Shown: positions 1-8,952 of the stretch, one piece after another
How positions within the stretch are numbered: position 1 is the stretch's first letter
Layout: every line of letters begins with the position of its first letter
Assembly (NCBI GenBank): GCA_031265355.1
Contig: JAISCT010000075.1
Span: 1 to 41,740 of the forward strand
From: Oscillospiraceae bacterium
GTDB taxonomy: Bacteria > Bacillota > Clostridia > Oscillospirales > UBA929
Direction: 5' to 3'
Length of the DNA stretch: 41,740 bases
Notes under the pieces: model-generated
The model's database searches: none
The model's input: only the letters and a program-made list of their open reading frames with translations
What the model was told of the DNA's origin: nothing
Translations under genes and position numbers: made by a program

Positions 1-3000
1 CCGTCCGTCTCCGTCACCCTGGCGACGGCCGGGTTGCTGACTGTCACCTCGTAGAACGCCGGGTCGGCGTCCGTCAAAAGATTCAGCGGCGCTTTGCCTT
101 TGATGCGCAGCGAGATGCGAGCGCTGCTGTGGGCCCGCAGCACCGTCGTGTAGATAGGCGCTATGTGGGTGACGCCACCCACCGTGACGACATACTCGTG
201 GCCGCCCAGCCAGGATTTGTCCGCCGTGACGTCCGCCGGCACCGTGACGCTGAACCGGCCGTCCTCATCCACCGTCACCGTGGTCTCATAGTCGGCGTCG
301 TCCATCGTCGGCGTCCGGTTGTACGCCGCGAGAAGCGGCAGTTCCCAACCGGGCACATAGTTCCGGCCAGTGATCGTAACGATCTTCTCCGCCTTATCGG
401 CCGTGACGGTGAAGTCGCCCGTTTCGACCTGTGCGAAGAGCCAGTCGACGACACCGAGCGTCTCGCCGTCATAGCTGTCGTTCGCCACCGGCACCCAGGA
501 CCAGTGCCCGTTGTACTCCACTGTCGGGAAGATCGTATACTTGAGGTCGTCGCCGGGCTCCTTACCCAGTTCTTGCAGCGTAGCGTAGATCAGATCCGAA
601 CTCTGCGCGATGGGGACCGTGGGGTCGGTCTGCGCGTGGAACAGCCACATCGGCAGGTCTGTGAGCTTTGCATAGTCCGCCGTCGTGAACGCCGGGTCTG
701 CCACCATCGTCGCCGCGCAGATCGGTATCGCCGCCGCGAATAGGTTCGGGTAAGCGGTGATCATCGACATCGTCATCATGCCGCCCATCGAGCAGCCCGT
801 CACGTAGATGCGCGCCGTGTCTACATCCGGGTGGGCCGCCAGGATCTCGTCGATCATGGCTTTGATCTTGGCCGCGTCCATCCGCTCCCAGACCAACACA
901 GCCTGCGGCGCCGCCACATAGCTCGGATTTTGCGCCTGCCGCGCGGGCTCGGCCCAGGCCGTCGCGCCCTCGTTGCCGAGGAGCTGTTCCTCGTTGCCCA
1001 CGCCGAAGTCGGTCTGGCTGTGCCCCTCACCGGCCCCGTGGAGCCAGACGATCAGCGGGTATGTCTTTCCTTCTTCCTTCTCGGGGGTGAACAGTCGGTA
1101 GCTCAGGCCGTCATCCGTCGTCTCGCGGGAGAAGTCGTCGACAATCAGATTGATCCGCCCTGCGTTCACGTATCGGGTGTCCGCCGCAATGGCGGTCTCA
1201 CCGTTTTGGATGGCGGCCGTCTGCTGTACCGCGTACATCTCCAGCGGCCGCACCACATTGTGCGAGGCCATGAAATTTGTAAAATTGAACATGTACTGCA
1301 TCACGTAACTGTAGTTCGCGTCGTTGTACCCATAGGGCAGCTCCAGCACGATATAGCGGCCGGAGGCAGTCCCGACGCCCGCCGGGTCGATTTCCTCTCT
1401 GTCGTTCACATATGCCTTGGCGATCGCCCGGGCCACCGGCGTTGGGTTCACTCCTCCCGTGAACATGTCCAGTTGGTTCAGCGTGACGGCGAACGCGTCC
1501 GCGTAGGCGTCGCCGGCGGCAACACTCTCACCCATGTCGATGATCACGGCCGGCACCACCGCGCCGTACTCCTCCACGCGCGTGACCACCTTGAACGCAC
1601 GTACTTTCTCAAGGACGGGCACTTCTGCAGCCGCACCCAGGATTCCGCTTCTCGCGGTCACGTAGTAGGTCCCGACGTCCGGCAGTTCCTCGTGATGGAT
1701 AACCGCCTGGCCGCCCGTCCCCGTGACGCCACGGCCGTACACCGTGCGCCCGTCTGTAAGCATCACTTCGGCCCCCTGCACGGACGCGCCGCCCGCTGCC
1801 GTCACCGCCACGGACAGGTCTCTCTCGATCCCGGCCAGCACCTCCGACGTCAGGACGGAGACCGTCAGTGTGTCGAGTCCGAGTGTCTCGTCTGACATTT
1901 GATAAAGACTGTTTTTGGCATATACCAAATTGACAAAGTCGCGCCGCGGGAACTCGGATCCGTCGGGGAACGCCTCTCCTAAGCGGAAACTCATGAACTC
2001 TCCGCCGCTGGCGGCGTCGGCGGTGCGCCACAGCGGCAGTTCCTCGCCGTTCGGGTCACCTGTCTTGACGAAGTTCGCCCAATAAGAAGACATGAGCTCA
2101 CCCAACCGGTAGTCGGCCTCGGTCCACTGTCGCTGTTTGGGATCCGTTCGCATGGAGTTGAACATGTACCACAACTCAGAGGAGTGGAAGGCATGGTAGA
2201 ACGCCTCGTCACGGTCCCCTACAACCTCTTGGCTGTGCGGCGGAAGCTGATGCTCAAAGTAGTACACATAGGCTCTGTGGTCCTCGTTGTGCAGGTTGCT
2301 GTACATCGCGGAGAGTCGGTACTGGGCAAGAATGCCATCGGCGTTGCTCCGCAGATTCATGCGGTAGGCGTCCTTGTCCGTCTGCGCGTCATAGATATCC
2401 TCTTCGTAATAAGGGCCAAACCGGTTCGCCATATTGTTTTGGAACGCACTGCGGTTTGTCGTACCGCTTGGATTTCCAAAGAGAGAGGTGTACTCGTCGG
2501 AGGTGCCGCCAATGACGATGTCAAGACCGTCGAAAACACCCGGCCGGCTGAGATCCACAGATTCCTGTGTGAGGACATGACCGTCCAGCACCATGTTGCC
2601 CACATTCAACTGCCCTTGTTTGGCCAGCAGTGTGGCGGCGTCGATCTGACGGAGTGCGGCGACGTCGGCGGTCCCGAACTGTGTCTGCATCCGGGTCGCC
2701 ATTGCCTCCTGGGTCGTGACGAGCGTCGGATAACTGCTCGCCGCGTGATATCCGCTAAACCCGCTCTGCAGAATCGCGCGTTTAAACAACCCCTTCGCCA
2801 ACGGTGAGGAAAGCAGACCCCTGACGGACATGCCGCCCGCGGACTGCCCTGACACCGTCACACGATTCGGGTCGCCCCCAAAAGCCGTGATGTTATTCTT
2901 GACCCATTCCAGACTCTTAATCTGATCGAGAAGTCCGTAGTTGCCCGAGACGCCGTTTGGATCCTCCGCAGAGAGCCCCGGCAGCGACAGGTAGCCGAAG

Positions 3001-6000
3001 ACGCCGACGCGGTATTGGATCGAAACAACGATGATTCCCTTCGCCGCCAATTTGGAGGCGTTGAATTCCACCTCGGACGCGAAGCCGTGGTCAAACCCGC
3101 CGCCGTGGATCCACACCAGCACCGGCAGTTTTTCGTCACCGTTTTGCGCGGGTGTATAGACGTTCAGGTACAGGCAATCCTCGCTGACCGCAGGTCTCGG
3201 AGAGCCCTCATAGTAGAACTCGTCGCCCCAGAAGCCGCCGGGCGGATTGAGATCTGGATTTTGGTATGCCTGACTGCCCCAGGTGTCGCATATACGCACC
3301 GCATTGCCCCATACGACCGCGTCGAGGTCCTGCGGCGCCTTCCAGCGAAGTTCACCTACGGGCGGTTTGGCAAAGGGCACCCCCTTGTAAATTGTGACGC
3401 CCGCGGTGTCGGACGCTACGCCTCGGATCAGACCGCCGGTGACGGGAACAATCCCCAGTGTGCGCTCGCCTCTCACCTGCGCGAAGAGCCAATCGACGAC
3501 ACCGAGCGTCTCGCCGCCATAGCTGTCGTTCGCCACCGGCACCCAGGCCCAGTGCTGGTTGTAATCCACTGTCGGAAAGATCGTGTATTTGAAGTCGTCG
3601 CCGGGCTCCTTGCCGAGCCCCTGCAGCGTGGCGTAAATCAGATCGGAACTCTGCGCGATTCGGACGGTTGGGTCGTTTTGCGCATGGAACAGCCACATCG
3701 GCAGGTCTGCGAGCTTCGCGTAGTCCGCCGTCGTGAACGCCGGGCTTGCCACCGTCGTCGCCGCACAAATCGGCATCGCCGCCGCGAACAGGTTCGGATA
3801 AGCGGTGATCATCGACATCGTCATCATGCCGCCCATCGAGCAGCCCGTCACGTAGATGCGCGCGGGGTCCACATCGGGGTGGGTCGCCAAAATCTCGTCG
3901 ATCATCCGTTTGATCTTGGCCGCGTCCGCCCGTGCCCAAGTCGTCGGGGATTGCGGCGCCGCCACGTAGCTCGGATTTTGCGCCTGCCGTGCTGGCTCGG
4001 CCCAGGCCGTCGCGCCCTCGTTGCCGAGGAGCTGTTCCTCGTTACCCACGCCGAAGTTGGCCGGATTGTGGCCCTCGCCGGCTCCGTGGAGCCAGACGAT
4101 CAGCGGATAGGTCTTCTCGGCCTCCTTCTCGGGCGTGAAGAGGCGGTAGTTCAAACCGTCGTTCGTCGTCTCGCGGGAGAAGTCGTCAACGATCAAGTTG
4201 ATCCGCCCCATGTTGACGTACCGGGTGTCCGCCGCAATGGCGGCCTCACCGCTTTGGATGGCGGCCGTCTGCCGCACCGTATACAGTTCCAACGGCCGCA
4301 CGATGTTGTGCGCCACCGCGCCGCCGAATATGTACTGCATCACATAGCTGTAGTTCACGTCGTTGTAGCCGTAGGCCAGCTCCAGCACGATGTAGCGGCC
4401 GGAGGCGGTCCCGACGCCCGACGGGTCGATCTCCTCTTTGTCGTTTACATACGCTTTGACAATCGTCCGGTTCGCCGGCGTGGGATTCACTGTGGTGGCG
4501 TTTGTCAGCCGGTTCATCGTGACGGCAAACGAATCCGCGTCAAAGCCGCCGGCTGCGACGCTCTCGCCCATGTCGATGATCACGGCCGGCACCACCGCGC
4601 CGTACTCCTCCACGCGCGCAACCACCTTGAACGTACGCGCCGGCTCGTACGTAAACGAGGCTTTGACGCCCCGTTCGGCGAGTTCGAAGTTGTTGGAGGT
4701 GTCGCCGATGATTACGTCAAACGTCGTGCCCTCCGCCACTGTCCAACCGTCGCCCTCGCCGTAAGTCACATTGGACCCGCCGGTCGACGCGCCGGCGAGC
4801 ACTTTGTCCTGATTCTGTCCGTCGTCGAAGTATTGCAGATCCGACAGACGGATCGTGAACGTGACGTCCTTTGTCTCATCCGGAGCCAGTTCCACTTTCG
4901 CGTAGTCGCGCAGATCCTTCATCGGACGCCCCTCGGCCGCACAGCTGTCCGCGCCGAGGTAGAGTTGCACGGTCTCCTTACCCTTGACAAGCCCCGTGTT
5001 CTTGACGGCGACCGTCGCCTTTATCGTATCCTCCGGATTCTTGCTGTTGAAAATATCACGGCTGAGGCGCAGATTGGAGAATGCAAACGTTGTGTAGGAG
5101 AGGCCGAACCCAAACGGATAGGCCACCTTGGCGTCATACTCCTCTTTTGTCGCCAGTTTGGTGTCAAACCAGCGGTAGCCAACCAACACGCCTTCGTCAT
5201 AGAACACAGGATTTGTGCCGAATCCGCCGTTTGTATCGGTTCCGCTGTAGGCATTGGGACTGCGCGCCACGCCCTGCTCTTTCAGCGCGAGCGCGGCCGC
5301 CACGGACGGGCTGTCCGCAAATGACTTGGTAAATGTCTGTGTGAGTTTCCCGGAAGGATTCACGGCGCCGGAGAGCACGTCGGCCACCGCATGGCCGCCT
5401 TCCTGCCCCGCGAGCCACGACACCAGAATAGCGTCGGCCACCGGGGTGATCTTCGTCGTGTCGATCGCCGCGCCGACGTTTAAGATCACCACGAGTTTCT
5501 TGCCCGCCGCGTGCAACGCCTGCGCGTAGGCATTCAGCGCCTTCTCTTCGTTGGCCGTCAGGTAGTAGCTGTCGTTGCCGGTGAATGAGTTGTCACTGCC
5601 CTCGCCGGTCTGGCGGCTGATCACCATGAGTCCATACGCGGCATCGCTCGCCGCCAGCGCCGCCGTACTCGTCGCCAGCGTGCTGTCATTGAATGTGCCG
5701 CTGTAGTTCAGCGTGATGCTGGTGACGCGGTTTGACTGTCTGCCGTAGCTGAGGCTCTTCGTCTGGCCGGCGGCCTGGTTGATGTCCTGCACCGGACCAT
5801 GAATCTTAAATCCGCTCTCTTGGAGCGCGCTTTCCAGCGACACAACGCTCGCGTGTGTCGGGTCGAAGTAAACGCCCGCGCTGCCGCCGCCGCGCGCTAC
5901 AATATCGGTCGCGGTGACGCCGTTGTCGCCAAACCCGCCGCGCCCCTTGAGGTTGGCGCTGAGCAGCAGACTCATGCCCGCCTCCGCAGGCAGCGGCAGT

Positions 6001-7217
6001 ACGTCCTCATTTTTGAGCAACACCATCGCGTCCGCCGATGTTCGCCGCGCGAGCGCATTTGACTCCGCAAAGAGCTCGGACGCGTAGAAATTCTGTTCCG
6101 TCTGTACGAGGTCGATGGCTGTGCCCCATGTGCCGTATTTGTCCCTAAAAATGTTACTCCGCGTGACGCCGCGCAGGATGTTTGTCACGTTGCGATCGAG
6201 CAGCGCCATCGTGAGCTGCGGGTAGGTGGCGTCCGGCGTACCCGACTCGTTGGCGGTGATCGTGTTTCTGATATTGGTCTTCTGCGTGGCGTTCATGCTG
6301 GACTCCACGAGGTCCATCTGCGCAAGCAAGGCCTGACGCCCGTCCGAGGCCGCGCCCCAATCGGACATCACAAAGCCATCGAAGCCCCAATCCCCGCGCA
6401 GCACGTCGGTCATCAGCCACGTGTTGTAACAGGCGTAGATGTTGTTCAGGCGGTTGTAAGAGCCCATCACGCTCATCGGCTTCCCGCCCCGCACCGCTAT
6501 CTCAAACCCTTTGAGATAGATCTCGCGGAGCGCGCGCTCGGAGATAATCGTGTTCCCGCCAGAACGTGAACTCTCCTGCTCGTTGCCGGCGTAATGCTTG
6601 AGCGTGACGCCGACGCCCTGAGACTGCACGCCCTTTGTGTACTCAAGCGCGTTGGTCCCCGAGACAAACGGATCCTCGGAATAATATTCAAAGTTGCGTC
6701 CCGCCACGGGGTTGCGCAGGATGTTCTGCCCCGGCGCGAGCATGAGATCGATCCCGTAAAAGACTGCTTCTTTGCCGGTCTGTACGGCAATGTCGTGCAT
6801 GGCCTGCTTGTCCCACGTGGAGGCGATGGCCGTCGGCGAGGTCCACGTCGTCGCCTTGTAACCCATACGGACGCCCGCGGGCCCGTCCGACAGCGTCAGC
6901 GGGGGGATGCCCATTTCTTTGAGGCGCGCCGAGGTGTAGGTGCCGCCGGCGGCACCGGTGTTTTTGATCCGCGTCCCTGCGTTTGCGTTCCCCGATGTAC
7001 CGCCGAGCAGATCCACCTTTTCCGTCAATGTCAGTTGGGAGACAACGGCCTTAATCAGTGCCTCCGTCTCCTCCTCGGTCCATGTCCCCGTCTTCAGTTC
7101 CTCCAGGGACCGCAAGGCCGGCTCCTCCGCCGCATAAACTGCCATCGGGACAATCGACAGCAACAGGGCAACGGCGAGAAACCATGCGAGACTGCTTCGG
7201 ATACCTCTCCTCTTCAT
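1..7217 (-). CDS. Giant secreted multi-enzyme: GH3 glycosidase + two Ig-esterase modules + type-B carboxylesterase (partial, runs off left edge)
   Basis: One open frame of 2405 codons without a stop, beginning at an ATG at 7217 behind AGGAGG, and continuing past position 1. Residues 1-29 look like a signal peptide (basic start, hydrophobic core, cut near VYA|AE). Modules in order: GH3 N-terminal domain about 60-360 (KH at 207-208; SDW with likely nucleophile Asp286), GH3 C-terminal domain about 393-706, GH3-type fibronectin domain about 711-798, Ig-like plus alpha/beta-hydrolase esterase about 860-1246 (GCSMGG Ser1127, Asp1182, His1222), type-B carboxylesterase about 1256-1757 (EDCLYLNVYTP signature, GQSAG Ser1459, Glu1575, His1678), a beta-sandwich linker about 1787-1868, a second Ig-esterase about 1872-2262 (Ser2143, Asp2198, His2238), then further Ig/Big-like modules. 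All three esterase triads are complete. Inferred role: extracellular removal of sugar and acyl groups from decorated plant glycans. The substrate is unknown. The frame is certain; the family calls are strong; the C-terminus and any anchor lie outside the window. Confidence 0.9.
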   Translation of the reverse strand, partial: MKRRGIRSSLAWFLAVALLLSIVPMAVYAAEEPALRSLEELKTGTWTEEETEALIKAVVSQLTLTEKVDLLGGTSGNANAGTRIKNTGAAGGTYTSARLKEMGIPPLTLSDGPAGVRMGYKATTWTSPTAIASTWDKQAMHDIAVQTGKEAVFYGIDLMLAPGQNILRNPVAGRNFEYYSEDPFVSGTNALEYTKGVQSQGVGVTLKHYAGNEQESSRSGGNTIISERALREIYLKGFEIAVRGGKPMSVMGSYNRLNNIYACYNTWLMTDVLRGDWGFDGFVMSDWGAASDGRQALLAQMDLVESSMNATQKTNIRNTITANESGTPDATYPQLTMALLDRNVTNILRGVTRSNIFRDKYGTWGTAIDLVQTEQNFYASELFAESNALARRTSADAMVLLKNEDVLPLPAEAGMSLLLSANLKGRGGFGDNGVTATDIVARGGGSAGVYFDPTHASVVSLESALQESGFKIHGPVQDINQAAGQTKSLSYGRQSNRVTSITLNYSGTFNDSTLATSTAALAASDAAYGLMVISRQTGEGSDNSFTGNDSYYLTANEEKALNAYAQALHAAGKKLVVILNVGAAIDTTKITPVADAILVSWLAGQEGGHAVADVLSGAVNPSGKLTQTFTKSFADSPSVAAALALKEQGVARSPNAYSGTDTNGGFGTNPVFYDEGVLVGYRWFDTKLATKEEYDAKVAYPFGFGLSYTTFAFSNLRLSRDIFNSKNPEDTIKATVAVKNTGLVKGKETVQLYLGADSCAAEGRPMKDLRDYAKVELAPDETKDVTFTIRLSDLQYFDDGQNQDKVLAGASTGGSNVTYGEGDGWTVAEGTTFDVIIGDTSNNFELAERGVKASFTYEPARTFKVVARVEEYGAVVPAVIIDMGESVAAGGFDADSFAVTMNRLTNATTVNPTPANRTIVKAYVNDKEEIDPSGVGTASGRYIVLELAYGYNDVNYSYVMQYIFGGAVAHNIVRPLELYTVRQTAAIQSGEAAIAADTRYVNMGRINLIVDDFSRETTNDGLNYRLFTPEKEAEKTYPLIVWLHGAGEGHNPANFGVGNEEQLLGNEGATAWAEPARQAQNPSYVAAPQSPTTWARADAAKIKRMIDEILATHPDVDPARIYVTGCSMGGMMTMSMITAYPNLFAAAMPICAATTVASPAFTTADYAKLADLPMWLFHAQNDPTVRIAQSSDLIYATLQGLGKEPGDDFKYTIFPTVDYNQHWAWVPVANDSYGGETLGVVDWLFAQVRGERTLGIVPVTGGLIRGVASDTAGVTIYKGVPFAKPPVGELRWKAPQDLDAVVWGNAVRICDTWGSQAYQNPDLNPPGGFWGDEFYYEGSPRPAVSEDCLYLNVYTPAQNGDEKLPVLVWIHGGGFDHGFASEVEFNASKLAAKGIIVVSIQYRVGVFGYLSLPGLSAEDPNGVSGNYGLLDQIKSLEWVKNNITAFGGDPNRVTVSGQSAGGMSVRGLLSSPLAKGLFKRAILQSGFSGYHAASSYPTLVTTQEAMATRMQTQFGTADVAALRQIDAATLLAKQGQLNVGNMVLDGHVLTQESVDLSRPGVFDGLDIVIGGTSDEYTSLFGNPSGTTNRSAFQNNMANRFGPYYEEDIYDAQTDKDAYRMNLRSNADGILAQYRLSAMYSNLHNEDHRAYVYYFEHQLPPHSQEVVGDRDEAFYHAFHSSELWYMFNSMRTDPKQRQWTEADYRLGELMSSYWANFVKTGDPNGEELPLWRTADAASGGEFMSFRLGEAFPDGSEFPRRDFVNLVYAKNSLYQMSDETLGLDTLTVSVLTSEVLAGIERDLSVAVTAAGGASVQGAEVMLTDGRTVYGRGVTGTGGQAVIHHEELPDVGTYYVTARSGILGAAAEVPVLEKVRAFKVVTRVEEYGAVVPAVIIDMGESVAAGDAYADAFAVTLNQLDMFTGGVNPTPVARAIAKAYVNDREEIDPAGVGTASGRYIVLELPYGYNDANYSYVMQYMFNFTNFMASHNVVRPLEMYAVQQTAAIQNGETAIAADTRYVNAGRINLIVDDFSRETTDDGLSYRLFTPEKEEGKTYPLIVWLHGAGEGHSQTDFGVGNEEQLLGNEGATAWAEPARQAQNPSYVAAPQAVLVWERMDAAKIKAMIDEILAAHPDVDTARIYVTGCSMGGMMTMSMITAYPNLFAAAIPICAATMVADPAFTTADYAKLTDLPMWLFHAQTDPTVPIAQSSDLIYATLQELGKEPGDDLKYTIFPTVEYNGHWSWVPVANDSYDGETLGVVDWLFAQVETGDFTVTADKAEKIVTITGRNYVPGWELPLLAAYNRTPTMDDADYETTVTVDEDGRFSVTVPADVTADKSWLGGHEYVVTVGGVTHIAPIYTTVLRAHSSARISLRIKGKAPLNLLTDADPAFYEVTVSNPAVARVTETD
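430..1605 (-). repeat. Intragenic duplication, downstream copy (Ig-like + esterase module)
   Basis: This segment encodes about residues 1872-2262 of the giant protein and repeats the module at 3478-4653 with a constant offset of 3048 bases (1016 codons). In the stretch 733-815 compared with 3781-3863 only two bases differ. The catalytic Ser-Asp-His spacing (55 and 40 residues) is identical in both copies. The high nucleotide match points to recent duplication or gene conversion. The exact ends of the repeat were set by eye. Confidence 0.85.
3478..4653 (-). repeat. Intragenic duplication, upstream copy (Ig-like + esterase module)
   Basis: First copy of the Ig-like plus esterase module (about residues 856-1247), partner of 430-1605. 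Between the two copies sit the complete type-B carboxylesterase and a short beta-sandwich module, so the arrangement is A-B-A rather than a simple tandem. Confidence 0.85.
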
Positions 7218-7452
7218 GTGTCAACAACCTCCTAAACTCTTACGGCGCCCGGCACAGCCGGACGTTTCTTCAAGATGATTTTATCATAGGAAATCCGAAA
7301 AAGAAATTTCATTATATTTAGATATTCTGTGCTTTTCGTCATTTTTTTGTGCAACCCGTCAGATAGCGTGCACCATTTTTCGATTGCGTAAAATAATGCA
7401 CGATTTACCCACTTTAAAGAAATCGAGCCGCTTTGCCGTTTATCGCCATATC
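7218..7452 (-). promoter_or_regulatory. AT-rich leader/promoter region of the giant esterase-GH3 gene
   Basis: 235 bases between the histidine kinase stop and the giant gene. It is much more AT-rich than the flanking genes. A TATAAT -10 candidate on the minus strand lies at 7311-7316 and a TATGAT/GATAAAAT segment at about 7282-7292, but neither has a convincing -35 at proper distance. The ribosome binding site AGGAGG is about 9 bases before the start at 7217. This would be the natural place for the YesN-like regulator encoded next door to bind. No clear inverted repeat operator was seen. Confidence 0.4.
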
Positions 7453-8946
7453 TCATTTCCAAGAATTCGGTTCTGCCGGGTAACAGACCGTCACAACAGT
7501 CCCTCCGTCTGCCCGGTGTGCGAATCGCAGACTGACCCTCTCGCCGTAGCGGAGGCGCAAGCGGTCGCGGATGTTTTGGATCGCCATGCCAAACCCCTCC
7601 TCCGCATCCACCAGGGCCGCGTCCGCCTCTGTGGGCGGCGGGAGCGCCTCGCCGTTTAACATCCGCAAAACGTCGTCTGAGATCCCAACGCCATTGTCCG
7701 CAATCGAGACTCGCACGTTCGAGTCCTCCGCAGCGGCCTCCACCACAATCTCTCCCTCGTAGGGCAGGGGCTGGATACCGTGGAAGATCGCGTTTTCCCC
7801 GAGCGGCTGCAGCAGCATGGGCAGCACCTTTGTCTGTGCCAGCGCCGGGGGCAGCCGGAATTCGGCGTGGAATTTGTCCGGGAAGCGGTACGCCTGAATG
7901 GAAAAATAACTCTCAAGCAGTGCCATCTCCTCTGCCAGTGTGATGAACTCATCGCCTCGAGACTGAAACCGAAGAAGCCTTATCAGCGCGGCGGTCATCT
8001 TCTCAATGCTCGCGATGTTGTTCAGCCGGGCGATCCAGTGGATGGAGTGGATCGTGTGGTACAGAAAATGCGGAGTGATCCGGTACGAGAGAGCGGCCAG
8101 CTCCAGTTTGCGTTTGCGGGCCTCGTCCCGCTCGCGGGTCTGCAGCATGGCCTGGATGGTATCGGCCATGTGATGGACGCCGACCGCCAAACGGCCGACC
8201 TCGTTGTCGGCGATGGGGGTCGGAGCAAGGGAGAAGTCGCCCCGCTCGATCCGCTCCATGTCCTCTCTGAGCTGCCGGATGGGCCGGAGCGATTTTCGCA
8301 TGAACCAAACCGCGAACAGCGAGAGCGCGGCAAACGCGACGAGATTCAGCGAGATCATCAGGTAGGCTGTCCGCCCCAGAAAGCTGTCGTTGTACCACAT
8401 CTGCGCCGCGAAATACGCCTCACTCGCGGTGGTAAGCGCCTCCGCAGGCAGTACCACCTGACTCAGATGCTCGGCGTAGGGATACCAAGGCAGCTCGTCC
8501 AGCAGCACCAGAAATTCCGCGTTTCGCTCCCCCTCAAGGTAATACCGCACGCCCATCTGGGAGATGCGCATATACTCGTCATACGCACTCTCCAGCGCGC
8601 GCAGGTCTTTCGTCATTTCCTCGCTGCCCGCAAATGAACGCAGTGCCGTGAGCACTTGCTCAATCCGGTACACGTTCAGATCGTAAAAACGGCGCACGAT
8701 AAGTCCTTGCTCTGTGCTCTGCTGGGCAATGTCCCGTTCCATACAGGTGATCTCGGCGAAACAAATCCGAAACTGGTATAGATTAGAAAGGTACCGCTGG
8801 TATGTATCCCGGTCCGCGTAGCGCCTGGCCGCCGCTTGTCGGCTGTAGACGGTGCCGGCCAATGTCACCAGCAGGGACAGCGTCATGAGCGACGCAAACG
8901 TCACCACCACCGTCCGCACGATAGAGCCCTCCCGCCGTTTTCTCAT
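7453..8946 (-). CDS. YesM-family sensor histidine kinase
   Basis: 497 residues. Transmembrane segments at about 11-33 and 193-217 flank an extracytoplasmic sensor region of about 160 residues. A HAMP-like linker follows (about 218-270), then a His_kinase domain with TPHFLYH (phospho-acceptor His293), the N-box GENAIFHG (about 384) and ATP-lid glycines DNGVGIS (about 418) and GFGMAIQNI (about 451). In this family the usual motif is NPHFLYNT; here the Asn residues are Thr and His. It starts six bases after the response regulator stop, so the two are co-transcribed. YesM/YesN pairs commonly sense extracellular carbohydrates; the partner gene downstream is the giant glycosidase-esterase, suggesting that it controls that enzyme (inference). 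Confidence 0.9.
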   Translation of the reverse strand: MRKRREGSIVRTVVVTFASLMTLSLLVTLAGTVYSRQAAARRYADRDTYQRYLSNLYQFRICFAEITCMERDIAQQSTEQGLIVRRFYDLNVYRIEQVLTALRSFAGSEEMTKDLRALESAYDEYMRISQMGVRYYLEGERNAEFLVLLDELPWYPYAEHLSQVVLPAEALTTASEAYFAAQMWYNDSFLGRTAYLMISLNLVAFAALSLFAVWFMRKSLRPIRQLREDMERIERGDFSLAPTPIADNEVGRLAVGVHHMADTIQAMLQTRERDEARKRKLELAALSYRITPHFLYHTIHSIHWIARLNNIASIEKMTAALIRLLRFQSRGDEFITLAEEMALLESYFSIQAYRFPDKFHAEFRLPPALAQTKVLPMLLQPLGENAIFHGIQPLPYEGEIVVEAAAEDSNVRVSIADNGVGISDDVLRMLNGEALPPPTEADAALVDAEEGFGMAIQNIRDRLRLRYGERVSLRFAHRADGGTVVTVCYPAEPNSWK

Positions 8947-8952
8947 GGAGCC

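Noticed and set aside
831..1895. Plus-strand open frame of 354 codons
   Set aside because: Mirror of the second Ig-esterase module and repeats the sequence of the other antisense frame because the coding strand is duplicated there. No independent evidence.
3015..5324. Long plus-strand open frame of 769 codons opposite the giant gene
   Set aside because: It is antisense to the GH3-esterase frame, has His/Arg/Val-rich composition typical of reverse-strand shadows of GC-rich genes, no ribosome binding site and no family resemblance.
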